DNA of 49,759 nt from Helochares maculicollis (GCA_033557835.1 JAWQRO010000190.1:1-49759), one strand, 5' to 3'; shown: positions 9,532 to 19,960, counted from the stretch's first letter. The notes: generated from the letters alone by a model not told the origin. Numbers and translations are program-made.

Positions 9532-12500
9532 CTAAGTCTGCCTTTCCATAACTGTTGTTTTCCGCAAAACTTCCTTAATCCAGTCAATGTGCTTCGCAAC
9601 GTCAGTAAAAACCGAATACTGATTCGGGTCGCAAGTGTTTGAATTCTGCAAGGCGACACCAATTGATACCAGTCCTCTCAACATCCAAACCGACGACGAT
9701 CCTGATGTCCCATTCTTTCTAAAAACCATTCCGCCACCGGAATCGCCATTACAAACATTTGCGCCTGTAAACAAAGCATTGGGCTCAACAGAATAACTTA
9801 ATTTAATGGATTTACCTTTCAAGAATCCGGCGCAGTAATTTTTTTCGAAAGTAACCCTCGAAAAGAAGTCCCTGTTGGACCAAACGCATGTTGTGGTATC
9901 AACTACAGGCATGTATGCTCCTATTAGATGATCAGAAACTTTGTTGGTCCCATCAAAGCCCCAACCGACAACTAGTCCCAACTGTTTATATAATTTATCA
10001 ATGGCTGGATCCTCTTCCCAAAGACACACAGGCCTTACGTAATCAGTTATCTCAACAGGGCTGGCTGTGATCAAAATGGCGATGTCGTTGAAATAATATC
10101 CCGGGTCGTATTCTGGGTGCAGGATGATATCACCAAGCTGCTTGAATTGCACACTCTCGTCAAACTCCAAAAGATTGCTGGTGCCTAATTTTTATAGAGC
10201 ATCAAAGTATAAAACTCAGGAAGACTTTTACAAACTTGTATACCTGCCTAGATAAATTTGAAGCCTTTTTATATTCGCCAAGGCTTTCTGTCGTGGAATG
10301 GTCACGCAGTGACCAGCTGTTACAATGTGTCGACGAGTGAGCAAACTGCCTCCACAGATGTAGCTGGAATATCTATTGGCATCAATGGCGTAAATGGCAA
10401 CGTGCCAAGGAAATTGCCCTTCGCTTGTATTGAAGCCATTTAAAATGAGAGGGCGAATTTTTGGTGATAATGTGCCGCATTTGGGCTCAGGAAGCTGGAA
10501 AGTTGGGCGAATAGTTTGGCGAGGTCTTGAAAAATCTCCTTGAAATCCAGATCCTGGCCTAAAATGTGAAAGAAATGTAATAACTATTCTTTTTGCATTC
10601 CGTATCCCCTGAGTCTATTTTGACCATTTTTGGCGTATCTGTGTGTGTATGTAAACATGATATAGGTGGAGCGATGAAACTTGGCCTAGGGCTATTATCG
10701 CAAAAACGTATATCTGTATCAGCTTTTGAGGCATGTAGAGCCACCGGAAGTACCTGTTCACCAACACAGTTTTGAATTTTTTCAAGTTACGTAGTCTATA
10801 AAATTAAGCTATCGAATTGAAATTTCGTGCACGCCTTAAAAATCACAAGAAACTGACAGGTACAAATTTTCAACATGATCGGAGCACCGGAAGTGCCATG
10901 TCTGTATTTTTGAAAATTCCAATTTAGTAGGCCTTGGAATACAAAAATTTACAAAAATGTTACAAAAATGCTAAACATGGAAATTATAGCAATAAAAAAT
11001 AGTTGCGTGTAAATTTAAAATCCAGAAGTGGGACTTTATCGTCATAAATTTCATTTTTTAATCATGAACTTGAACACAAAGTATTGTATAAGAAGTACAA
11101 ATAAGTTCCCGCCGTTTTTTTAATAAAAAGTTGAATATTTATTGTAACTGAACGGTAGTTTAAGTTTATTCTAAGTATTGTCCATCACTAGCAACCACTT
11201 ATTCCCATCTCTCAGGCAGCATTCGGATTCCACATCTGAAGAACTCCATATCTTTTGAGGCTATCCACGTATCAACCCAATTTTTGGTATCTTTATATGT
11301 TGTGAACCGCTGCTCCGTCAGAGCATGTGCCATTAACCGGAACAGATAATAGTCGGATGGCTCTATGTCTAGTAAATACGGCGGGTGGGGTCACACTTCC
11401 CAATCAAGTGTTTTCAAATTGTTTTTTACCGGAACCGCTACATGCGAACAAGCATTATCATGGAGTAGAATTATTTTATCGTGTCTAGGATAGTATTGAG
11501 GGCGTTTCCCTTTAGAGCACGGCTGAATCTCATCAATTGTGTTCGGTAGAGAGTTCCAGTGATTGTTTCGCTCGGTTTAAGCAACTCGTAATACACCACA
11601 CCCAGCTGATCCTTCCATATACGAGGTGTGTTCAAGTATCGCGAATTTTGAATTTTCGCGGGTTACGTATATTCGAATTTCGATTTTTTAGTGGCGTTAT
11701 GTTGGTGCTCATGTCTCTCACTTATACCGACAAGTTCGGTCATTTTGAATCTTCAGTTAATTGTTGACAGCTGCTTTGCATGCACGTATTTTGGCTCGTC
11801 TTCGATTTTTACCTATTCAAAAAAATGGATCAAAGAACCTGAATCAAATTTTGTGTGAAAAACGAAATTAAGTGCGCGGGTGCATTCCGAATGTTGACTG
11901 TGGCATACGGAGAAGCTACCTTGGACCGAAGCAACGTTTATCGGTGGTACAAAATGTTCTTAGAAGGCCGAGAAGATGTGAACGACGAATAGCGTGCCGG
12001 ATGCCCGAGCACTTCAACAACAGACGAAAAAATTGATGAAGTGAAGAAAATGGTATTGGCCAATCGTCGAATCACCATTAGAAAAGTTGCTGAGGACCTA
12101 GACATATCGATTGGCTCGTGCCATTCGATTTTTATCCATGATTTGGGCATGTGAGGGGTCGCCGCGAAATTCCTACCAAAATTGCTCAATTTCGACCAAA
12201 AACAACTTCTCATGAAAATTGCTAATGAGCTGTTGGACTCTGTCCGCGACGACCCAAATTTGCTCCAGAGGGTCATAACTGATGACAAATCGTGGGTTTA
12301 CGGTTATGACGTGGAAACTAAAGCTCAATCATCTCAATGGAAGCCGAAGACCGAAAAAAGCGCGCCAAGTTCGGTCGACTGTGAAAGTTTTGCTTACCAT
12401 TTTCTTCGATTGCAGAGGCGTGGTGCATCGTGAGTTCTTGCCACAAAGTAGAACGGTCAATAAGGAATATTACCTGCAAGTTATGCGCAGTTTGCGTGAA

Positions 12501-14734
12501 GCAATCCGCCAGAAACGCCCGGATTTGTGGAAGAACAAAAATTGGCTTTTGCACCACGCTAACGCCCCTGCTCATATATCGTTGCTTGTGCGCGACTTTT
12601 TGGCCAAAAACAACACTAATAATGCCGCAGCCACCATATTCCCCAGATCTGGCCTCCTGTGACTTTTTGTTGTTCCCGAAACTAAAGAGGCCCATGAAAG
12701 GACAACGCTGCGCTAATATTGACGAGATAAAGATGGCATCGAAGGAGGAGCTGAACAAGATAAAGAAAAATGATTTTTTAAGTGCTTCGAAGATTGGAAA
12801 AAACGTTGGCACAAGTGTATAATATCTCATGGGGATTACTTTAAAGGGGACAAAATAGATATTTATGAATAAATAAATAATTTTTGAAAAACCACAAAAT
12901 TCGCGATACTTTTTGAACACACCTCGTATCATCGAAATATTTCTTTATGTAAAGTACAACACTTTGTGTTTAAAAAATATATACACTCTTAACTAATAAG
13001 GAATATGTAATTTTAAAATATAAATTCGTAACTAAAAAAGGAAATTTATGACGGTAAAGTCCCACTTCCGATTTTCAAATTTACACGGAACTATTTGTTA
13101 TTGCTATATTTTCCATGTTTAGCATTTTTGTAACATTTTTGTAAAACCTCGTACACAGCATGAGTTTTTTCCGTGAATATTCGGTTTTGCTGTGGATGTT
13201 GACGCGTGGCCAGGTTTTCCCCATGATTTTCTTCTTTTGGGGTTGTCGTAATGTATCCATTTCTTATCCCCGTTGACGATTCGATGTAAAAAAACCTTAT
13301 TTTTGATGCCTGGCTAGCAGCATTTCACTCATGCATAATTGCGTTCAATATCTCTTGGCCTCAATTCATATGGAACCCAATTTCCTTGTTTATGAATCAT
13401 TCTTAATGATTTTAAACGATGTGAAACTGCTTGCTGAGTGACTTCTAATGTGAGAGCAAGTTAATTTTGTGTTTGAGACGAATCTTCCTCCAATAATTCT
13501 TACAATTCTGCATCTTCGTAAATTTTAGGCCTTCCAATGCGGTCTTTGTCTTCTACATCAAAATCACCGTTTTTAGACTTTTGAAACCACTCACGACACG
13601 TTCTCTCACTCAAAGCAGCTTCATTATATGCTTCTACAAGCAATCGATGCGCCTCAGCCGCAGATTTGTCTAAATTAAAGAAATAAATTAAAAGTTCCCG
13701 CAAATGACGTTTATTTGGTTCAAATTTAGACATTTTCAGCTCAAGAAAATTATATTTTACTAGCACTGAGTCACTAATACAGTAAGGTTATGTTATTTTA
13801 GAACGGACTAATTTTTAAGCCGGTTATCATCTGCAAATTCTAAAGCCGAGCCCCGCGACAGCTTCCTTAAAACGGCGGAAACTTATTTGTACTCTTAATA
13901 CATTACATAAAAAAAAATATTTAAAATATTCCGATGATAAATATCTACTGAAAAAGAATTGAATAATTTTTATGACTATATTAATGTTTTGAATACAGAC
14001 ATTGAGGTATATATAAATCATGAATATTGAAACTTTTGCTTTTGTTTTTGAAGCGCATGTAAGTGTTGGTGATTTTATTATTATTATGTCGTATTAATAC
14101 GGGAATGTTAAGTGGAGACACTCCAGATTTTTGCATAAGCAATCTACTTACTGGTCAGTAGGGCCGGAAGCGATTGGCGATCTTGGCGGCAGGGCAAAAT
14201 TTGGAGTGATATTTACTGGGGTAGCAGTAGTAGTAGTACTGGTGGTAGTACTTGTGGTAGAACCGGCAGATGCCGATTGCGCTTTCGCAGCGGGACAGAT
14301 CAATTTCCCATTCAATTTGATCGTTTCTAAGCTAGGTACTATGCTAGTGAGATTAAATTTAACGTAGAACTTCACTTTCGTCAATTGATTCGCTTTCAGC
14401 TGAAAATCTGCGCTTTTGATGATAAAATCCTTGTTGTTTTTTGAAGTGGAATGCCCAAACCAATTCTACAAGTAAACCTTTGCTCAATTTCGCATTGTGG
14501 AAAATGTCGTTGAATTATAAATACCCCGAAAGAATCGCCTGGACGATCTAATGAAATACTTAACCAGACGCCGTCTAAATCTTCAGGCGATTGAAGGTTT
14601 ATTAGGCCATACCATCTGCCCGACTCCAGCTTTCTTTCCTCATAATTGAATATCTTTGGACATGGCGACTCCTTCTGAGCGTCGATATAATTCACAACGA
14701 TTAGCAAGTGCAATACGAATGCAGTTTTGGCCAT
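9532..14734 (-). CDS. Gastrulation-defective-like serine protease 2
   Basis: Paralogue of the protease at 1896, on the opposite strand. Reconstructed exons: 14734-14525, 14465-14152, 10558-10244, 10177-9816 and 9764-9532, total 477 residues. It has an N-terminal signal peptide (about 1-19), one GD_N domain (about 22-130, S-P-C-P-K-I-F opening), a Thr/Ser-rich linker, then the protease domain beginning near P-L-I-L-N-G (about 211-216). The triad is intact: H258 in TAGHC, D311 in NDIAI, S409 in CNGDSGGG. The first intron (59 bp, phase 0 inside GD_N) and the last (51 bp, phase 1 just before the active-site Ser) match positions in gd-like 1. The 51-bp intron has no stop and keeps frame, so a naive ORF reads through it. 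Intron 2 is 3593 bp because of nested transposons. Intron 3 is given as GT-AG (10178-10243); a GC-AG alternative would add one residue. Position 189 reads as Asn, not Asp. Confidence 0.87.
9765..9815 (-). other. 51-bp in-frame intron of gd-like 2
   Basis: On the minus strand it begins GTAAATCC and ends TTTACAG. Its length is a multiple of three and it contains no stop, so retention would insert 17 residues just before the active-site CNGDSG. The paralogue has a 55-bp intron at exactly this place and phase, and removal restores the family spacing, so splicing is the better reading. Confidence 0.8.
10590..11090 (-). repeat. R element, 3' half
   Basis: Minus-strand copy with all the R landmarks in reverse ('TTTTGACCATTTTTGGCGTA', 'GGAGCACCGGAAGTGCCA', 'CATAAATTTCATTTTTTAAT'). 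It joins, across the mariner at 11091-13895, the R 5' end at 13898-14132. The two halves together make one R element of roughly 0.75 kb. Confidence 0.75.
11091..13895 (-). mobile_element. cecropia/mori-type mariner, interrupted by a second mariner block
   Basis: Terminal inverted repeats share 'GTACAAATAAG' and 'CCGCCGTTTT' and are flanked by TA (11089-11090, 13896-13897). Removing the 1530-bp insertion at 11622-13151 leaves a normal mariner length of about 1.27 kb. The minus-strand transposase starts near 13733 with M-S-K-F-E-P-N-K-R-H-L-R, continues to a DKKW-type first catalytic motif, and after the insertion resumes with L-G-V-V-Y-Y-E-L-L and an L-L-H-D-N-A motif near 11470. Several stops mark it as dead. 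The insertion lies inside the codons for a conserved L-C-I-W-region peptide. Confidence 0.85.
11622..13151 (+). mobile_element. composite block: mariner copy 2 plus R-derived flank
   Basis: Block inserted at a TA of the minus-strand mariner (TA at 11620-11621 and 13152-13153). Its left part, 11622-12926, is a full-length mariner of the same lineage as copy 1, with TIR CGAGGTGTG and TA at 12927-12928. The protein has frame disruptions near 11990 and 12340 but shows D-D-K-S-W in place of DESW, H-H-A-N-A-P-A-H with Ala replacing the second catalytic Asp, and a decayed third motif. The right part, 12929-13146, is R sequence nearly identical to the 3' flank of mariner copy 1. The block then ends in CCTCG, the outermost five bases of the mariner TIR. 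Confidence 0.82.
13898..14132 (-). repeat. R element, 5' end
   Basis: Read on the minus strand it starts 'AAAAATCTGGAGTGTCTCC', continues to 'ACATTCCCGTATTAATACGAC' less its last base, and then a run of ATA repeats, as in the R copies at 6126 and 17782. It is the 5' half of the R copy broken by the mariner at 11091. Confidence 0.7.
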
Positions 14735-14736
14735 TT

Positions 14737-14849
14737 CTGCAAAGTAAAATGCACGAGGTCACTGTTGAAAGTAACTCAAATATAATCGCATAAGCGTCGT
14801 ACCTTACAACAATAAAGCTTATTCCCCAAATGGTTCTTAATCAACTTAC
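14737..14849 (-). other. probable 5' UTR intron of gd-like 2
   Basis: On the minus strand an excellent donor, AACAG|GTAAGTTG, lies at 14849, and an acceptor, TTTGCAG, ends at 14737, just two bases before the start codon at 14734. A 113-bp intron separating a short non-coding exon from the ATG is the simplest reading. The transcription start would then be upstream of about 14860; no clear core promoter element is seen. Confidence 0.55.
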
Positions 14850-14859
14850 CTGTTTAGTA

Positions 14860-15696
14860 CAGTCAAATATCTCAATTCACTAATTCACTTTTTACACACA
14901 AATTTACTTCGAGCATGGTTAAGTTTTGCTGGGTTTTACTCAAGTTAAATATGGGAACTATTGATTTTCAACGTTGATGAAAAACTGGTTTCGCTTGGTA
15001 ATCCCACAAACATAATATTAACAATAATTAAGGCAGCTTGTTTAGTCGTCTGCGCTCATGCTCATGCCTCAAACAATGTAAGTATTTATTAGTAATTTAG
15101 AATTGATAAGTAGTTTCAGCGGTTATAAAAAACCCAGAGATAACTGCATTCAAAGTGTTCGTACTGAAGGGTTTCATGTCCTTTAAATATCAAAAAGCTT
15201 TGTGCCATTTTCAATTGAATAACTAAAAACAGGTAAATAGACAAAAAAGTTGCATTATTTTGCACGATCTAAGTAAACTGAAACAAAACAATATCTGTTG
15301 AATGTCATGACATGAGTTGAACTTGAGAATGAGCTAATTTGGTGAAGGTGAAAAGATTCTCTAAATATGGGCATTTGTAGTAGCAAACAAAAGACAGGTT
15401 TGCGATAAAAAAACTTCTTTGTATTATGTTAGCACAAATTTGTGGATTTCAGCTTATTTAGGTTTCTAAGTATCATGTCAGGTTTCCGTTGGTCATTAAC
15501 ATTTACTTCTATAAGTTATATTATTCAATGCAATTTGCACGTACAAATTGAATATCAGCACTGGTGATAACTGGGGATGAAAGTGGATTTCCTATGATGA
15601 AATCGTATCAACAAGGGCATATTGTGAACTCGGAAAACCTACCCCTCCACTTCTAAATCAAGTCTGAGCCTAAATTAGAGAGTATTGGGTACATAT
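14860..15696. other. gd-like 2 5' flank
   Basis: AT-rich intergenic DNA containing the expected promoter region of gd-like 2. I see no second gene or recognisable repeat. Confidence 0.35.
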
Positions 15697-15698
15697 TA

Positions 15699-16963
15699 GG
15701 TGTTGGAATTAATTCGTAGCGTTTTTTATTAAAAAATAACGATTTTTTGAAAATAAAAATAAAAAATTACATTATTGAAAATACTGCCCATCGCTTGTCA
15801 CTACTTTTTCCCATTATTCAGGTAACTGTCGAATACCCCCTCGAAAAAACTTTTCGTCCTTGGAGGCAATCTATGAATCGATCCAATTTTGGCAATCCTC
15901 ATAAGATGTTAATTTTCCCCTGATAAACCATGAGCCATTGATCGAAAAAGGTGGTAATTCAAAGGGGCAATATCTGGAGAATACGGCGGGTGGGTTAATA
16001 CTTCCCATTTCAATGTTTCCAGGTATGTTTTCACTGGTTTCGCCCCGTGAGGTCGAGCATTGTCGTGCAGTAAAATAACTTTATTGTGCCTTTTGATCCA
16101 TTCCAGCCGTTTTTCCTTCAATGCACGACTCAAACGCATCAATTGTAGCCGGTAACGATCCCCAGTGATGGTTTCATTGGGTTTTAACAATTCATAATAA
16201 ACCTCACCTTGTTGATCCCACCAAATACAAAGGAGAAGCTTAGATCCATGAATATTGCGTTTTGCCAATGATGATGATGGTTGTCCTGGCTTAACCCATG
16301 ATATTATGCGTTTCAGATTGTCGTAACATATCCATTTTTCATCGCCAATAACAATACGATGTAGAAAACTTTTTCTTTTGTACCGTGCAAGCAGTAGTTC
16401 ACAGGTCATAAAACGTCTTTCAATGTCTCTCGGTTTTAATTCATATGGGACTCAATTTCATTCCCAAAGCTTTAAGGCGTTTTCCTACCATGGATACATC
16501 AACCTCCAAAGATGTAGACAACTCTTGAAGTGTTTGAAAGGAATTTTCTTCGAGTAAATCCTCCAATTCTTTATCTTCAAAATTTTTTGGCTGCCCAGAT
16601 CGTTCCTTGTCGTCTAAATCAAAATCACCACTCTTAAACCGCGCAAACCATTTCCGACACGTTTGATCAACTAAAGCATGTTTACCGTAAACTTGTACTA
16701 AAATCCGATGACTTTCTGCAGCACTTTTGTTCATATTAAAATAATGTAATAAAACTCCCCGCAAAAACACTATATTTGGTATAAATTTCGACATAATTAA
16801 GTAGCTGCCATTTGTTATTATTAACAATTAAAAATAAGATGCGTCATAAAAAACAGTACCTAATAACAGCTGTTTAACGATCAATTTGTTTCTGAAGGTA
16901 AAAACAGAACACTGTAATAACCACGCAATCTCTTATCAAGCGCTACGAATTAATTCCAACACC
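15699..16963 (-). mobile_element. mariner with TIR GGTGTTGGAATTAATTCG, nearly intact
   Basis: A 1265-bp element with near-perfect terminal inverted repeats of about 27 bp and flanking TA (15697-15698, 16964-16965). The minus-strand transposase begins near 16793 with M-S-K-F-I-P-N. It has a complete HTH region, the first catalytic motif G-D-E-K-W-I, the second L-L-H-D-N-A-R-P-H, and P-P-Y-S-P-D-I-A-P-L-N with Asn where the third catalytic Asp normally stands. One indel near 16445 shifts the frame and C-terminal stops follow. It is the best-preserved mariner here. A second copy of the family starts at 49442. Confidence 0.9.
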
Positions 16964-16999
16964 TAATAATAAGACATTCTAGAACGAATACATGCTGTT

Positions 17000-17285
17000 G
17001 AAACTTAACGAAAAACTCAATTCAGAAAATTAGTGTCGGTAATTGAATAATTTAACGACAGTGTTCCAAGAAAACAGGCCGGCATTGTTCAATAGGAAGA
17101 ATATCATACTGCTTCATCATAATGCCAGACCACATGCTATTTTGGACGAATCGCCAGAAACTCACAAAGCTAGGCTGGGGAATTCTGCCACATCCACCAT
17201 ATTCCCCAAGTTTAGCACCCTCCAATTATCACTTGTTTTCTTTATTCCAAAAATTACCAGAACTGTTCGGTAGATCTAATATAAT
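17000..17285 (+). mobile_element. mariner C-terminal fragment
   Basis: Encodes the region of the second and third catalytic aspartates: N-R-K-N-I-I-L-L-H-H-N-A-R-P-H, with Asn in place of Asp, then after a frameshift L-P-H-P-P-Y-S-P-S-L-A-P-S-N-Y-H-L-F. Both catalytic positions are altered. It is a different lineage from the adjacent TIR-bounded mariner and has no visible ends. Confidence 0.7.
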
Positions 17286-17289
17286 ATTC

Positions 17290-17781
17290 TTCTCACTTTT
17301 TACTGCTAATATCCAATTATGTTGTTAGTGTATGAGTATTACTTTTCCATTAATCTCATTTATTTTTTTAGGAACATGGAACATAAATGTTGCGTCCTAT
17401 TGGGGCGCTGAAGGTGGTATCCTCACTACTTTCTCATAGGCTAGGTATAGAGATAAGTTTAGCTTTAGAGTTAGTGTTAAGTATGCAACTGTAAAGAATA
17501 ATAATAAGTAATTTGTGAGCCCTTGTACATACCATTGGGAAGTGATTAAATACAATAATATACAGTCTACATAGTATTATTGGCTTGATCGTATTAACGC
17601 GCATGAGGTGCGTAATTTTGATCCTTGCTACATTTTTGGTATTTCATTTGGATGACACATTTTCTGGCCTTCGAACCGGATAGTACAATAAACATATTGA
17701 GATAAAAAAATATAGAAATAATAGAAGAAATGAACAATAATAAATTGCAAATATGAGGTAACAACGCAATAAATAAAAATG
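17290..17781. other. unclassified spacer
   Basis: A 190-bp piece beginning 'TGTTGCGTCCTATTGGGGCG' near 17389 and ending near 'CAGTCTACA' (about 17570) is more GC-rich than its surroundings. It has TG...CA ends and could be a short solo LTR, but there is no second copy in the window and no clear target duplication. A 70-codon minus-strand frame at 17594-17806 has no family features. Confidence 0.25.
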
Positions 17782-18263
17782 AAAAATCTGAAGTGTCTCC
17801 ACTCAACTCTCCCGTATACGTATACGTACTATATAAAAGTACCTGCGATTAATAATAATAAAACTAAATATGCATTTATACTTTTAACTAGTCTGTAATA
17901 TCGAACACTTTTGCAAAGGCTTCAATTTTAAAATGTGAATTCATAACTAAAGGAAGGGTCCAATTTTAGAAAATAAATTCGTAACTAAAAAATAAAATTT
18001 ATAACGGTGAAGTCCCACTTCCCGTTTTCAAATTTATACGGCACAATTTGTTATTGCTTTGTTTTCTATATTTACCATTTTTGTAAATTGTTTTATTCCA
18101 AGGCACACTAAAACTGGAATTTTAAAAATGTTAAAAGTGCCACTTCCGATCATGTTGAGAATTTGTATCTGTCAGTTTTTTTGTGATATTTAAGATGTTC
18201 GAAATTTCAATTACATAGATTAATTTTATAGCGGAATATTGAGTAAAGACAGTCCAGATTTTT
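17782..18263 (+). mobile_element. compact R copy with both terminal inverted repeats
   Basis: This 482-bp copy defines R as a TIR-bounded element. Its left end ('AAAAATCTGAAGTGTCTCC' and on to 'CCCGTATA') and the reverse complement of its right end ('AAAAATCTGGACTGTCTTTA') match at about 28 of 37 positions. The interior has the R landmarks ('AAATTTATAACGGTGAAGTC', 'GTTATTGCTTTGTTTTC', the acttccg core) but lacks the distal part with the cacaca tract. No coding capacity. I could not define a convincing target duplication. This looks like a MITE-type non-autonomous DNA element. Confidence 0.65.
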
Positions 18264-19015
18264 ATAATGAAAACATTTTACTTTCCATCTGAATACACCG
18301 CATTCGATGAGTACCTGGTAGTAGCTACTTAAGATGGTGTCATCAAAGGAGGACAAGGTGTGCTATTGTAGCTCCTACCCTGTAAATAGCTGGTCCTATA
18401 GCTGCAAAATTTGCACGGATTTATTTGATTTTGCGGCCTGATTGAGAATTTTCAAACCAGATGTTTCTACGTTGCCTTTGAGGGCCGCTAGAGCGCGCCA
18501 AAGTTTCGAAAGATCATGATTTTCAACCAATCGTGAATAACTCGGTTATCATTCGTTTTACAACTTCATTTAAATTATTTTGAGAAATTGGTGAAACAAG
18601 CTTGATGTGACGAAATTCGAGCTATGCTCGACCGTCTTGAAAAAAGTGGGAAAAACTGTTTACTGAAGATTGTCCTTCCGGCCCCCGTTCTTTGGTTGTT
18701 TCTCGACCCAACGACATCTTTAGGACCTCGTTGCATGCGCCTCGTCGAGACGAATCCGGCAGTCCCAAAATCGCTGTCCTTGCTCTTTCCGTTCAGTGAC
18801 TGATTGTTTTTTCTGATTTAGACTAAAAATTCCGTAATTTTGATATACTATATCCCTCTGGGTTCAAATTATTTTTTAAACAAAATTCTCCCGAAATCGA
18901 CTTTAGTCGGCGTCGATAAATGGGGTAGGTCATTCTCTATCCGATGCTGCTTGTGACCCTCCCACAACATTTTGCTGCGCTATGATATCATAAGATCTTA
19001 TGCTCTGAATACATA
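18264..19015. other. unclassified sequence
   Basis: About 750 bp, more GC-rich than the surroundings, with no supported gene. It reads like decayed repeat or retroelement sequence but I recognise no motif. Confidence 0.3.
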
Positions 19016-19960
19016 TATACGAGAGTGGTCCGATAAGTACTTAGGCTCACCGCCTGACTAATTCTAGATAGAAATCTTATTTTTCATGTTTTCGCGTCCA
19101 TTCATGTGACATCAAATCATTTAACTTCGCTTTCAATTATGTGAAATTCACATTATTTAAAAATGTTTTGTGATGGATTTACGTCCATTGATTGATTTCA
19201 ACAAATCTAAATTTGCTTTCTCACAACTATTAGCAATTTCCAGGTCAGAGTAGACAAGGGCGGTTCGATAACCACTTAGCCTCGCCGCCCAATGGTGCCA
19301 ATATCGCAAGAGATTTACTATCGTGTAGTGATCGCACATTGGTTTTTGATGAAGCACGTGCAGATGTCTCGAAAATGGCTACCACGGAGAACAACGTGAC
19401 AAAAATCCACGGTCTCGTATTTGCAGACCGTCGAATGAAGTTTTGCGAGGTTGCTGAAACAATAGGCATCTCAAAAGACCACGTGAGTCATATCCTGTAT
19501 AAATGTTTGGGCATGAGAAAGTTGTCGGCGTGATGGGGGTTGCCGGGTTTGCTCACTCCAGACAACAAGCACAACTGTGAGACCATTTCAGAGATCTGCT
19601 TCAGAGCAGTGTTTGACGCTGTTTAAGAGCAATCCGAAGGAGTTTCTGCGTCGTTTCGTGACCGTCGACGAAACATGGATCCATTGGTACACAATGGAGA
19701 CCGAGGAAAAGTCGAAATAGTGGACTTCACCCGGCGAACGTGCTCCGAAGAATGTCCTATCGGCCGGAAAGGTTATAGCCACAGTATTCTGGGATTCACA
19801 AGCTGCGATCTACATCGACTGCCTGGAGAAGGACATATCGATCACAGGGCTCTACTATGGCGACTTAATGGGCAGATTCGACGCCTAATTGCAGCAAAAA
19901 TGGCCCTACTTGGCAATTAAAAAATCTTGATAAGATGCGACGAGACAGAGCCCAAGTCAT
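19016..19960 (+). mobile_element. truncated mariner with a duplicated 5' end
   Basis: Two related mariner 5' ends lie in direct orientation: near 19020 ('GAGAGTGGTCCGATAAGTAC') and near 19253 ('AAGGGCGGTTCGATAACCAC'), about 28 of 36 positions matching. The second leads into a decayed transposase (19330-19900) with A-D-R-R-M-K-F-C-E-V-A-E-T-I-G-I-S helices, L-G-M-R-K-L-S-A, and frame-shifted traces of a V-D-E-T-W-I-H-W first catalytic motif. The 3' half and right end are missing; a LINE fragment follows. Confidence 0.7.

Larger units (their letters stand above)
10559..14151 (-). other. gd-like 2 intron 2, transposon-inflated
   Basis: Donor CCA|GTAAGTAG at 14151 and acceptor TTTTAG at 10560-10559, phase 2. 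A minus-strand R element begins about 19 nt inside the donor, and the other half of R ends roughly 30 nt from the acceptor. Between the halves lies a minus-strand mariner, itself interrupted by a plus-strand mariner block. Without these insertions only about 50 bp would remain, the size of the other introns in the gene. Confidence 0.8.

Noticed and set aside
12318..12932. Minus-strand 204-codon frame
   Set aside because: Antisense shadow of mariner copy 2; the plus strand carries the catalytic-region motifs.
14131..14367. Plus-strand valine-rich frame
   Set aside because: Antisense of the Thr/Ser linker exon of gd-like 2.
17389..17570. Possible solo LTR with TG...CA ends
   Set aside because: No second copy, no target duplication and no primer-binding site seen, so not called as a mobile element.
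17675..17690. CTTCGAACCGG resembling a tRNA T-loop
   Set aside because: No acceptor stem, anticodon arm or B-box spacing around it.
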